A stretch of DNA of 7,319 nt from an uncultured Sphingobacteriia bacterium. Its GTDB lineage: Bacteria > Bacteroidota > Bacteroidia > Chitinophagales > Chitinophagaceae. Both the position numbers and the translations under genes were made by a program. The notes under the pieces were generated by a model. That model was not told where the DNA came from and did not search any database. It saw only the letters and a list, made by a program, of their open reading frames with translations. Shown here one piece after another: positions 1 through 6,052 of this stretch. The stretch is taken from assembly GCA_945957225.1 (NCBI GenBank), contig CAMFKK010000114.1, positions 1 to 7,319 on the forward strand, read 5' to 3'. Every line of letters starts with the position of its first letter. Positions within the stretch are counted from its first letter, which is position 1.

Positions 1-167
1 AGATACATACCATTTGCAGGAGTTCTACTTTCTTGATAAGTACTATAAGTGGTATAAATATAAAAATCGCCTTTTAAGGCTGTAATCTTTAATGGTTGTT
101 TATTTGACTGCGCAAATAGATTGCCATACAATAGTATTAAGGAGATAGTTACTAAAAAACGGATCAT
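1..167 (-). CDS. Subclass B1 metallo-beta-lactamase-like protein, N-terminal part only (cut by window edge)
   Basis: This gene begins at an ATG (165-167, minus strand) and runs off the left edge, leaving 55 complete residues. Residues 1-20 form a typical signal peptide: a short basic start (MIR), a hydrophobic run, and an end at LFAQ. The following stretch has the pattern LKITALKGDFYIYTTYSTY, then TPANGMY. From memory, this matches the N-terminal strands of subclass B1 metallo-beta-lactamases of Bacteroidota (BlaB/IND type), where LYVYTTYNT and AANAVYLVTDKGVV occupy the same place. Such enzymes are periplasmic zinc hydrolases that open beta-lactam rings. The zinc ligands (HxHxD and the later His and Cys) lie beyond the window, so activity cannot be judged and another MBL-fold hydrolase remains possible. 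The start is preceded by AT-rich sequence without a clear Shine-Dalgarno site, as is usual in this phylum. The gene lies 97 bp after the exported unknown protein, on the same strand. Confidence 0.72.
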   Translation of the reverse strand, partial: MIRFLVTISLILLYGNLFAQSNKQPLKITALKGDFYIYTTYSTYQESRTPANGMY

Positions 168-199
168 CTATTTTGTATTATATAATTTGAATTTATGTA

Positions 200-249
200 G
201 GTCTAAGATTCCTTACCGATAACCCCAAAGCTTGAGGAACACTTAGGCC
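200..249. repeat. Imperfect inverted repeat (hairpin) upstream of the beta-lactamase-like gene
   Basis: The arms are 200-212 and 236-249. Outer stem: GG-T-CTAAG pairs with CTTAG-G-CC (8 bp, one G-U pair). A small 1x2 internal loop follows, then TTCC pairs with GGAA (4 bp). The loop is about 23 nt. The repeat sits between the stop of the exported unknown protein (265-267) and the ATG at 167, ending about 32 nt before that start. There is no T-run after it on the minus strand, so it is not a textbook intrinsic terminator. It could be a transcript-end structure of the upstream gene, a leader structure of the downstream gene, or a binding site for a dimeric regulator. Confidence 0.5.
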
Positions 250-264
250 AAAGATAACAAGTTA

Positions 265-1032
265 CTATGCCCTTGGCACCAAGTTATCACTTGGTCCGTA
301 TTCAAAAATATGCTCAATTTTATTCTTCAATTCTTTGTCAGCTGTATTTAAAATTTCTTTCAACAATGGTTTTATTTCTTTTTCATAGGTCTCTTTTGTA
401 AAACCGTCACATTTGGTTTCTCCATCATAAATAAATTCAACCGCTCTGTTAATGTATGCTTTGTCCTTAGATTCTAAAGCCGTTTTTAATGCGTTGAATC
501 TTGACCAAGTAGCTTTGTTTTTATTCCACCAAGCAACAACTTTATCGGCCATCAGCTTTCTATCCTTTTTTAGGGATTCCGCAGTAGCAACCTTATTCCA
601 CGTTATTTTAATATTGCCATTTTTGCCATCTGTTATCTTCATGGATGATGCATAACTAAAATCAATAAAAGTTAATGATTCTATTACATAGCCAGCTCTG
701 ATAGATAACCAATCAAAGTTGTAAGGAATAATTCCCACTTTAAAATGTCCTTCGTAGTTTCCAGTGGCCAAGACCGTGTAAGGGTCACCAGGATCTGAAT
801 CGAGTCTGGTAGTATTATACAAAAGCGATATTAATTTTGGTAAAGCCAATTGCTGATAATTTACCAACCCATTTCTAGCATCTTCTATATCATGATGAAA
901 ACGCAACCCTTTTAATTTTACAATCAACTGATCAATTTCTTGCGCTTCTTTTGTTGGGGCCATTGATGGTTGACTAAAAGAAACAGACATGGAAATGAAC
1001 AAGACTATAGTAGTGGCAACATAAAATTTCAT
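265..1032 (-). CDS. Exported protein of unknown function (255 aa)
   Basis: I do not recognise the family. Residues 1-20 form a signal peptide (MKFYV start, hydrophobic core, ending near SFSQ), so the protein is probably periplasmic; I see no lipobox Cys. The mature part is soluble and Lys-rich. Residues 60-73 (QQLALPKLISLLYN) read like the amphipathic helix of a HEAT-like repeat. Around 103-125 (NFDWLSIRAGYVIESL and on) and 164-177 (VVAWWNKNKATW) are aromatic segments of a kind I associate with Bacteroidota proteins that carry degenerate HEAT-like helices. This is a weak resemblance only. One Cys (C208) is present. The C-terminus (215-245) is a charged helix-rich stretch. The ATG at 1030-1032 is well supported by the signal peptide. 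It lies upstream of the beta-lactamase-like gene on the same strand and downstream of dusB by 73 bp. The minus-strand octamer complementary to 1064-1071 (TAACTTTC) is close to the Bacteroidota -7 consensus TAnnTTTG, but no clear -33 partner is visible. Confidence 0.8.
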   Translation of the reverse strand: MKFYVATTIVLFISMSVSFSQPSMAPTKEAQEIDQLIVKLKGLRFHHDIEDARNGLVNYQQLALPKLISLLYNTTRLDSDPGDPYTVLATGNYEGHFKVGIIPYNFDWLSIRAGYVIESLTFIDFSYASSMKITDGKNGNIKITWNKVATAESLKKDRKLMADKVVAWWNKNKATWSRFNALKTALESKDKAYINRAVEFIYDGETKCDGFTKETYEKEIKPLLKEILNTADKELKNKIEHIFEYGPSDNLVPRA

Positions 1033-1105
1033 GATAATAGGGGTTTATTATATCTAATTGAGTGAAAGTTATTAATGTGTTTTATCTAGTTGCTTTTATA
1101 AAAGC

Positions 1106-2143
1106 TTACACCGGACAATTCTGATGATAGTCAATTAACTCAATATTGAGCCGTTCAAATTCATAGCCCTTGTAGTGTACGGCAATTTCATCCAACACGG
1201 CTTCTACTTCTTCCACGGTGTTAAGTGTAACCAAGCGGCCGCGGAATTCCTTGATATTGGGTAGACCCTTTAAGTAATTGGTATAATGTCTGCGCATTTC
1301 ATAAATACCAGCAATCCCCCCCTTCCATTCAAAGGATTTGTGCAAGTGTTTTTTGCAAACAATGATGCGTTCTTCTAGTGTGGGTGGAGCCATCAGCTCA
1401 CCCTTTTCTAGATAGTGTTTAATCTCTCTAAAAATCCAAGGATATCCAATGGCTGCGCGGCCAATCATCATCCCATCTACACCATAGCGTTCTTTATAAG
1501 CTTTGGCTTTTTGAGGGGAATTAATATCGCCATTGCCAAAAATGGGCATTTTAATTCTGGGATTATTTTTCACTTTGGCTATTAATGTCCAGTCTGCTTC
1601 TCCCTTGTACAATTGAGCGCGGGTTCTACCATGAATAGAAAGGGCTTTTACGCCTACATCTTGTAATCGCTCTGCAACTTCTTCAATATTCAAACTGTTA
1701 TTGTCCCAGCCCAATCGGGTTTTCACCGTTACTGGAAGCTTTGTACTTTTGACTACCGCTTCAGTTAAACGAATCATCAGGTCAACGTCTTTTAATACCC
1801 CTGCTCCTGCACCTTTGCTAACTACTTTTTTTACTGGGCAGCCAAAATTAATGTCTAGCAAATCCGGGTTTACAGTTTCTACAATTCTGGCACTTAATGC
1901 CATAGCGTCTTCATCGCCCCCAAAAATTTGAATCCCAATAGGTCTTTCGTAGTCAAAAATGTCCAGTTTTTGGCGGCTCTTGATGGCATCACGGATTAAT
2001 CCCTCACTGCTAATGAATTCAGTATACATCAAATCGGCCCCATTGTCTTTGCAAACAGCCCTAAATGGTGGGTCGCTCACGTCTTCCATGGGTGCTAAAA
2101 GCAGCGGGAAATTGGGTAATACTATATTTTCTATTTTGACCAT
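1106..2143 (-). CDS. dusB: tRNA-dihydrouridine synthase, DusB/NifR3-type
   Basis: This cytoplasmic flavoenzyme reduces specific uridines in tRNA to dihydrouridine with FMN and NAD(P)H. The 345-residue length fits the family. Visible landmarks of the FMN-binding TIM barrel are: LLLAPMEDVSDPPFR (residues 14-28), IQIFGG (71-76), and DINFGCPVKKV (97-107) with the catalytic Cys102. After these come VKTR with the FMN-contacting Lys141, SIHGRTR (169-175), FGNGDI (202-207) and MIGRAA (226-231). The C-terminal helical domain, which binds tRNA, follows from about residue 245. The start at 2141-2143 gives the standard MxKI...LPxFPLLLAPMEDVSD beginning. It is divergent from the CPBP protease gene with about 84 bp between the two starts. 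DusB is the usual subfamily in Bacteroidota, but the exact target uridine cannot be read from the sequence. Confidence 0.95.
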   Translation of the reverse strand: MVKIENIVLPNFPLLLAPMEDVSDPPFRAVCKDNGADLMYTEFISSEGLIRDAIKSRQKLDIFDYERPIGIQIFGGDEDAMALSARIVETVNPDLLDINFGCPVKKVVSKGAGAGVLKDVDLMIRLTEAVVKSTKLPVTVKTRLGWDNNSLNIEEVAERLQDVGVKALSIHGRTRAQLYKGEADWTLIAKVKNNPRIKMPIFGNGDINSPQKAKAYKERYGVDGMMIGRAAIGYPWIFREIKHYLEKGELMAPPTLEERIIVCKKHLHKSFEWKGGIAGIYEMRRHYTNYLKGLPNIKEFRGRLVTLNTVEEVEAVLDEIAVHYKGYEFERLNIELIDYHQNCPV

Positions 2144-2227
2144 GAAACCTTTGATATTGCTTTTGGGCTATTTGAATTGATTCCGACCTGCCTTTTATCC
2201 TTTAACTTGCAGCCGCATTACACAAAA

Positions 2228-3205
2228 ATGCAAATTTACAGGCTTATTTTTAGTTTTATGCAGCAAAGGTCTTTTCCGCTTACGAATGCTTCCCAGTTTG
2301 CCCTTTTATTGGGATTCTTAGGCATGGGTATGATTGTAGGCAATTTGTTGGTTTTATCACTTGGTGCGGTTATCATGCAAGTGCCTTTTAAAGAAGTTGG
2401 TGCGGTATTACTCAAGCCAGGTCATGTGCAAGAGAGTAGGCTACTCAATACCCTGGCTTCTTTTATAATTTTTTGTACTCCCGCATTGATTTTGGCTAGG
2501 GTTTTAGACAAAAAACCGTTGCAATGGCTTGGTTTTAATAGGGTTATGCTTCCAAAACAATTGTTACTAGTTGTTTTAATTGCATTCACGGGTTTGATCA
2601 TGAGTGGCGCTTTGGGTGAATTGAACCAACATATTCCATTGCCAGCCAAATGGTTGGCCAAGGCCAGAGAATTTGAAGCCCAGTATAAGCAATCCATGAT
2701 GGCCATGGTTGCCATGAAAAGCATATGGGATTATTTGTTTGCCTTATTGGCCATGGCAGCTGCACCCGCATTTTTTGAAGAAATCTTATTTAGAGGTGGA
2801 TTCCAACAAATTTTTGTTAATTGGACCAGGAGCCCATTGGTGGGGATCCTGATTACCAGCATCTTGTTTAGCGCCATCCATTTTTCTTTTTTTGGATTCC
2901 TGCCAAGAACAGCTTTGGGAATGATTTTGGGATATGTTTTTTATTATAGCCGCAATATTTGGATGAATATTGCCATGCATTTCCTTTATAATGGGATTAT
3001 TGTAACCCAGCTCTATTTAGCCAGTTTAAAGGGTAAAAACATAGAGAAAACCATGGATGAAAATATGCCCCTTTGGTTGGGGGTATTTGCCATAAGTGCT
3101 GTAATGCTTCTGTTACAAATGTTCAAAAAGGAATCAGCACTTGCCCTATCTTTGGCATCCAATCACAACCAAGCAACCCATGCAGCAGTGGAAAAAAATC
3201 TTTAG
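2228..3205 (+). CDS. CPBP-family intramembrane metalloprotease
   Basis: This is a polytopic membrane protein of the CPBP/Abi family (CAAX protease and bacteriocin-processing type, Rce1-like fold). Counting from the ATG at 2228 (325 aa), the motif FFEEILFRGGFQ carries E184, E185 and R189. FSAIHFSFFGFLPRTALG carries H218, and MHFLYNG carries H251 and N255. These are the expected metal-binding and catalytic residues, so the protein is predicted to be active. Several hydrophobic helices precede the motif, and one more follows near the C-terminus (about 285-298). Three starts are possible: TTG at 2177, ATG at 2228 and ATG at 2258. I chose 2228 because it has an A-rich upstream context (CACAAAAATG); 2258 is nearly as likely. 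Its 3' end overlaps the next gene by 26 bp, suggesting translational coupling and co-transcription with cdsA and psd. The substrate is unknown. Bacterial members process or degrade membrane peptides, and some confer bacteriocin self-immunity. Confidence 0.88.
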   Translation: MQIYRLIFSFMQQRSFPLTNASQFALLLGFLGMGMIVGNLLVLSLGAVIMQVPFKEVGAVLLKPGHVQESRLLNTLASFIIFCTPALILARVLDKKPLQWLGFNRVMLPKQLLLVVLIAFTGLIMSGALGELNQHIPLPAKWLAKAREFEAQYKQSMMAMVAMKSIWDYLFALLAMAAAPAFFEEILFRGGFQQIFVNWTRSPLVGILITSILFSAIHFSFFGFLPRTALGMILGYVFYYSRNIWMNIAMHFLYNGIIVTQLYLASLKGKNIEKTMDENMPLWLGVFAISAVMLLLQMFKKESALALSLASNHNQATHAAVEKNL

Positions 3206-3386
3206 CACACGCAATTACGCAGAAGCCAGTATTATTCAGGGTTTGTTGGAAGAGAATGAAATACCCGTTCAGGTATTAAACAAACAAGACAGTAGTTATG
3301 TGAATTTTGGGGATATAGAAATCTATGTTCCAGACTTGCTCAATGAGACCGCCAAGCAAATCATCAACAAAACCATTTTAAACTAG
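3180..3386 (+). CDS. DUF2007-family small protein
   Basis: This is a 68-residue cytoplasmic protein. The pattern matches what I know of DUF2007 (listed as a putative prokaryotic signal-transducing protein): W4 with KIFSTRNYAEASIIQGLLEE (residues 6-25), then EIPVQVLNKQDSS, then GDIEIYVPDLLNETAKQII. That is a small ferredoxin-like fold in which an N-terminal strand and helix (sequence or structure shifting 'A-I-x-x-x-L') is followed by a G-x-I-x-I-Y-V strand. The ATG at 3180-3182 gives the family's usual beginning (W-x-x-[IV]-[FY]) and length. A TTG at 3141 would add 13 residues and is less likely. It starts inside the 3' end of the protease gene and ends 32 bp before cdsA, so it belongs to the same transcription unit. 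Its biochemical role is not established. Confidence 0.85.
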   Translation: MQQWKKIFSTRNYAEASIIQGLLEENEIPVQVLNKQDSSYVNFGDIEIYVPDLLNETAKQIINKTILN

Positions 3387-3418
3387 ACTGGCCAATTTTA
3401 ATCTCAGAATTTTCTATC

Positions 3419-4288
3419 ATGGCATTCAATATTGCAACATTTAAAACCAGGGCACTAAGTGCTGTATTCTTTGTAGCCATTATGTTGGCAGGCTTGCTCT
3501 GGAATCAGTGGAGTTTTCTAGGATTGTTTTTAGTTATCCATATTGGATGCTGGTGGGAATATTACAAATTGATGGACAAGATTGATCCAAAGTTTCAGCA
3601 AGTGCCCAATTATTTGCGATTCTTAGTGGTGGCTTTAGGGCTGGCATTTATGTTTTGGATGAGTAGCGCATTGTCTTATCCTTTGTGGGATGGATGGAAC
3701 CTACATAACCTAGGATGGTATCTACTACTGTTCATTGGTGCATTAACCCTATTAGCTGGTCTACTATCATTCAAAAAATTGACACTGGATACAGTGCTAA
3801 GTTTGATTGCTGGATTTTTGTATATCTCACTTTCTTGGGCCCTTATGGTCAAATTGCGCGGAAGAATTACAGCAGGATTTCAGGCCGATCTAGGCTGGAT
3901 TTTACCTGTAATATTAATTGCTTCCATCTGGATCAATGATACCATGGCCTATATTACAGGCTCTATTTTTGGAAGAACACCCTTATCCAAAATTTCACCC
4001 AATAAAACATGGGAAGGCACTATTGGAGGGATTATTTTGGCTGTGATGGTAGTGAGTTATGGGGGAAATGGTTTGTTTGATTTACCACTTCGTCCTTTAA
4101 TTTTTGTCTCATTGATTGCATCTGTTATTGGTACGCTGGGCGATTTATTAGAGAGTAAAATCAAACGCATGGCGGGTGTAAAAGACAGTGGTCAAATGAT
4201 GCCCGGGCATGGTGGATTTCTAGATAGATTTGATTCCCTATTGTTGGCAACACCCTATGTTTGGATCTTTGCTGACCTATTTTTATAA
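3419..4288 (+). CDS. cdsA: Phosphatidate cytidylyltransferase (CDP-diglyceride synthase)
   Basis: This inner-membrane enzyme converts phosphatidic acid and CTP to CDP-diacylglycerol and pyrophosphate, the branch point for phosphatidylethanolamine and anionic phospholipids. The 289-residue length fits the family. About eight hydrophobic helices are visible. The motif WINDTMAYITGSIFGR (171-186) with N173-D174 is followed by SPNKTWEGTIGG (193-204). The C-terminal CDP-diglyceride synthase signature runs from S246 to D272: S-x-I-K-R, then K255-D256-S-G, then H264-G-G-F-L-D269-R-F-D272. The only deviation is Met261 where L, I or F is usual, which is conservative. All metal- and nucleotide-binding acidic residues are present, so it should be active. 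It sits 32 bp after the DUF2007 gene and 32 bp before psd, the enzyme two steps downstream in the pathway. Confidence 0.96.
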   Translation: MAFNIATFKTRALSAVFFVAIMLAGLLWNQWSFLGLFLVIHIGCWWEYYKLMDKIDPKFQQVPNYLRFLVVALGLAFMFWMSSALSYPLWDGWNLHNLGWYLLLFIGALTLLAGLLSFKKLTLDTVLSLIAGFLYISLSWALMVKLRGRITAGFQADLGWILPVILIASIWINDTMAYITGSIFGRTPLSKISPNKTWEGTIGGIILAVMVVSYGGNGLFDLPLRPLIFVSLIASVIGTLGDLLESKIKRMAGVKDSGQMMPGHGGFLDRFDSLLLATPYVWIFADLFL

Positions 4289-4320
4289 ATCAATTACATT
4301 TGCCCCTCAATATTTGAAAT

Positions 4321-4977
4321 ATGACCATACACAGAGAAGGATATCAGACCATTGGCATTGCAGCCTTGGTTTTTGGTGGGATCAATCTTGTTTCTTTTAC
4401 TTTTTTAAGTGCTAGTCTTCCATGGTTGGCCATTTTGATTTTTTTTCTAACACTGGCGGTATTTCTGTTCTTGGTCTCTTTTTTCAGACTGCCAACAAGG
4501 GTGCATACCATTAACCCCAATCAGATTATCTGTCCTGCAGACGGGAAAGTGGTGGTGATTGAAGAAGTAACTGACGAAGAGTATTTTAAAGACCGTAGAA
4601 TTCAGTTAAGCGTATTTATGAGCCCCGCCAATGTGCACGTAAACCGTAATCCTGTTGATGGAGAAGTGGTATATAACCAATACCATAAGGGCAAATATTT
4701 AGTGGCATGGCATCCCAAGTCTTCTACAGAGAATGAACGTTGGAGTGTTGTGGTTAAGAATCCACATGGAGAAATCTTGTACAAACAAATTGCAGGAGCA
4801 TTGGCAAAGCGGATTTGTAATTATACCAAAGTAGGACAACAGGTAAAACAAACTGAGGAATACGGATTTATTAAATTTGGAAGTAGGGTAGACTTGCTAT
4901 TGCCATTGAATGCCAAAATCAACGTAGAGTTGAATCAGGTAGTAAAAGGTGGAGTTACCGTTTTAGCATCCTGGTAA
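4321..4977 (+). CDS. psd: Phosphatidylserine decarboxylase family protein, short (PSD-A) type
   Basis: This membrane-associated, pyruvoyl-dependent decarboxylase converts phosphatidylserine to phosphatidylethanolamine, the main zwitterionic lipid. The 218-residue length fits the short PSD-A class common in Bacteroidota rather than the longer E. coli type. Residues about 10-55 form two closely spaced hydrophobic helices, followed by CPADGKVV (71-78, D74), FMSPANVHVNRNPVDGEV (99-116, H106), and YGFIKFGSRVDLLLP (181-195). The Gly187-Ser188 bond is the predicted self-cleavage site. It would leave a small alpha chain (residues 188-218) with an N-terminal pyruvoyl group. The motif here is FGSR where the long type has LGST, as expected for PSD-A. 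Archaetidylserine decarboxylases share this form, but a bacterial context with cdsA favours phosphatidylserine. The ATG at 4321 has an A/T-rich leader. It is probably co-transcribed with cdsA. Confidence 0.93.
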   Translation: MTIHREGYQTIGIAALVFGGINLVSFTFLSASLPWLAILIFFLTLAVFLFLVSFFRLPTRVHTINPNQIICPADGKVVVIEEVTDEEYFKDRRIQLSVFMSPANVHVNRNPVDGEVVYNQYHKGKYLVAWHPKSSTENERWSVVVKNPHGEILYKQIAGALAKRICNYTKVGQQVKQTEEYGFIKFGSRVDLLLPLNAKINVELNQVVKGGVTVLASW

Positions 4978-5028
4978 CAGTTTTTTCAATTGATTTACTT
5001 ATTTTCACAATCATAAAAACAAAAACAT

Positions 5029-5220
5029 ATGAAAAGAATACTTGTACTAGCTACTGCTGCTTTCTTATTTGTAGGTGTTGCCAATGCCAATAACCATGAA
5101 AAAGGGAAAAAATGTGATGAGAAAGAATGTAAGAAAGACGCAAAAGGAAAATGCAAAGGTTGCAGCAAAAAAGAAACAAAAACAGCTACTGTAAAAACTA
5201 CTCCTAAGCCAAAAGCATAG
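5029..5220 (+). CDS. Small exported Lys/Cys-rich protein (63 aa), function unknown
   Basis: I do not recognise a named family. Residues 1-20 form a clear signal peptide (MKR start, hydrophobic LVLATAAFLFVGV, then A-N-A before the likely cut). The predicted mature part is only 43 residues, of which 15 are Lys. It has four Cys (29, 34, 42, 45) in the spacing C-x4-C-x7-C-x2-C and a Thr/Lys/Pro tail. The Cys set could bind a metal or form disulfides in the periplasm; the sequence does not decide which. The start at 5029 has a strongly A-rich leader (ATAAAAACAAAAACAT), a favourable context in this phylum. It lies 51 bp after psd on the same strand and just before a strong terminator, so it may be the last gene of that unit or have its own promoter. 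The combination of signal peptide, codon-like composition and following terminator argues for a real gene. Confidence 0.75.
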   Translation: MKRILVLATAAFLFVGVANANNHEKGKKCDEKECKKDAKGKCKGCSKKETKTATVKTTPKPKA

Positions 5221-5241
5221 TGAGCTGGTATATAAGCATTT

Positions 5242-5267
5242 AAAAGCCTCCAATTGGAGGCTTTTTT
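5242..5267. terminator. Bidirectional intrinsic terminator
   Basis: A perfect 24-base palindrome spans 5242-5265. The arm AAAAGCCTCC (5242-5251), the four-base loop AATT and the arm GGAGGCTTTT (5256-5265) are followed by two more T. The stem has a GC-rich centre with A/T runs at both outer ends, so it works as a rho-independent terminator on either strand. It lies 21 bp after the stop of the small exported protein and a few bases from the stop of the convergent HAD gene (5270), and it ends both transcripts. Confidence 0.93.
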
Positions 5268-5269
5268 GA

Positions 5270-5965
5270 TTAAAAGATGTCTTCTAATTCTTGCAGGTGC
5301 TCAATGGTATAAGTGGCTTTGATCTTGGGAACTACTTTCAAATGATTCACAAAAACAGTATCAAGACCAGCATCCATCCCACCCTTGATATCAGCGTCTT
5401 GGTTGTCTCCAATCATGATACTTTCTTCTACCTTGGCACCCGCTTTAGATAAAGCATAATCAAAAATCTCTTTATTGGGTTTAAGACTATTACTGGCTTC
5501 TGAGGTAATCACTTGTTGAAAATAGCCAGCCATGCCACTTTCTCTGATCTTATTGTGCTGTACGTTTTCAAATCCATTGGTCACCAAATGCATCTGATAA
5601 CCCTTGGCTTTGAGATACTCCAAGATCTCAATGGTATAGGGAAATAATTTCTTCTTATTGGGAAGACCCTCTAAAAATTGAACGGCCAATTTTCTTGACA
5701 GTGGTTCGTCAGCAATCTTAAATTCTAAAAGAGATAACCACATTCTTTTCCAACGCAGTTCTTCTTGTTTGATAAAACCCTTGGTATATCTATCCCATAG
5801 ACGTTCATTATGATAACTATAATGTTTGAAAAAAACTTCAAAATCACTCACGCCCCTTTCTAGCAATTGGTTGGCATGAAAAATATCTTCTAGGGTTTCT
5901 TTGGCATTGGTTTCAAAATCCCATAATGTATGGTCAAGGTCAAAAAACAAGTGGCGGTATTGCAT
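5270..5965 (-). CDS. yjjG: YjjG-type HAD-superfamily nucleotidase (noncanonical pyrimidine nucleotidase)
   Basis: This is a cytoplasmic HAD phosphatase of 231 residues. The YjjG family hydrolyses nucleoside monophosphates, including noncanonical pyrimidine nucleotides, as a housecleaning activity. HAD motif I is FFDLDHTLWDF (7-17), with nucleophile D9 and acid/base D11. The Trp-Asp-Phe after it is typical of the YjjG branch. An alpha-helical C1 cap follows (about 18-100). Motif II is LVTNGF (127-132, T129), motif III is Lys162 in SLKPNKEIFDYAL, and motif IV is MIGDNQDADIKGG (184-196) with D187 and D192. All catalytic residues are present. The start at 5963-5965 gives the standard family beginning. 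It is convergent with the small exported protein through the shared terminator, and divergent from the SDR gene with 87 bp between starts. Substrate choice is inferred from family resemblance only. Confidence 0.9.
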   Translation of the reverse strand: MQYRHLFFDLDHTLWDFETNAKETLEDIFHANQLLERGVSDFEVFFKHYSYHNERLWDRYTKGFIKQEELRWKRMWLSLLEFKIADEPLSRKLAVQFLEGLPNKKKLFPYTIEILEYLKAKGYQMHLVTNGFENVQHNKIRESGMAGYFQQVITSEASNSLKPNKEIFDYALSKAGAKVEESIMIGDNQDADIKGGMDAGLDTVFVNHLKVVPKIKATYTIEHLQELEDIF

Positions 5966-5999
5966 GCTGCAAAATACTAACTAAATCCAAAACAGCCCA

Positions 6000-6035
6000 T
6001 TTGGTCAGTCTTCCATAAAAAAGTTCGTACTTCGC
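6000..6035 (+). promoter_or_regulatory. Possible Bacteroidota-type promoter for the SDR gene
   Basis: TTTG at 6000-6003 could be a -33 element, and TACTTCG at 6028-6034 resembles the -7 element TAnnTTTG with one base fewer and one mismatch. The spacing of 24 bp is slightly long. The ATG lies 18 bp further on. This is a pattern match only and could be chance in AT-rich DNA. Confidence 0.3.
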
Positions 6036-6052
6036 AAATAGAAATTGGAACC

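Noticed and set aside
249..256. Minus-strand TATCTTTG, an exact match to the TAnnTTTG -7 consensus, as promoter of the beta-lactamase-like gene
   Set aside because: The nearest TTG upstream is at 280-282 with a 23-bp gap and weak match, and the implied transcript start would fall inside the hairpin arm. It remains possible but is too weak to list.
1092..1105. Perfect 14-base palindrome GCTTTTATAAAAGC directly after the dusB stop
   Set aside because: As a hairpin it has only a five-pair, A/T-dominated stem and no T-run after it on the minus strand, so I could not support a terminator call. It may be chance in AT-rich DNA.
2171..2203. TTTG (2171-2174) and TATCCTTT (2196-2203), spaced 21 bp, as promoter for the protease unit
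   Set aside because: The -7 candidate has two mismatches to TAnnTTTG. If real it would support a start at 2228 or 2258 over 2177, but I do not rely on it.
4973..4986. CTGGTAACAG followed by six T after psd as a terminator
   Set aside because: The stem is only three base pairs, too short for an intrinsic terminator.
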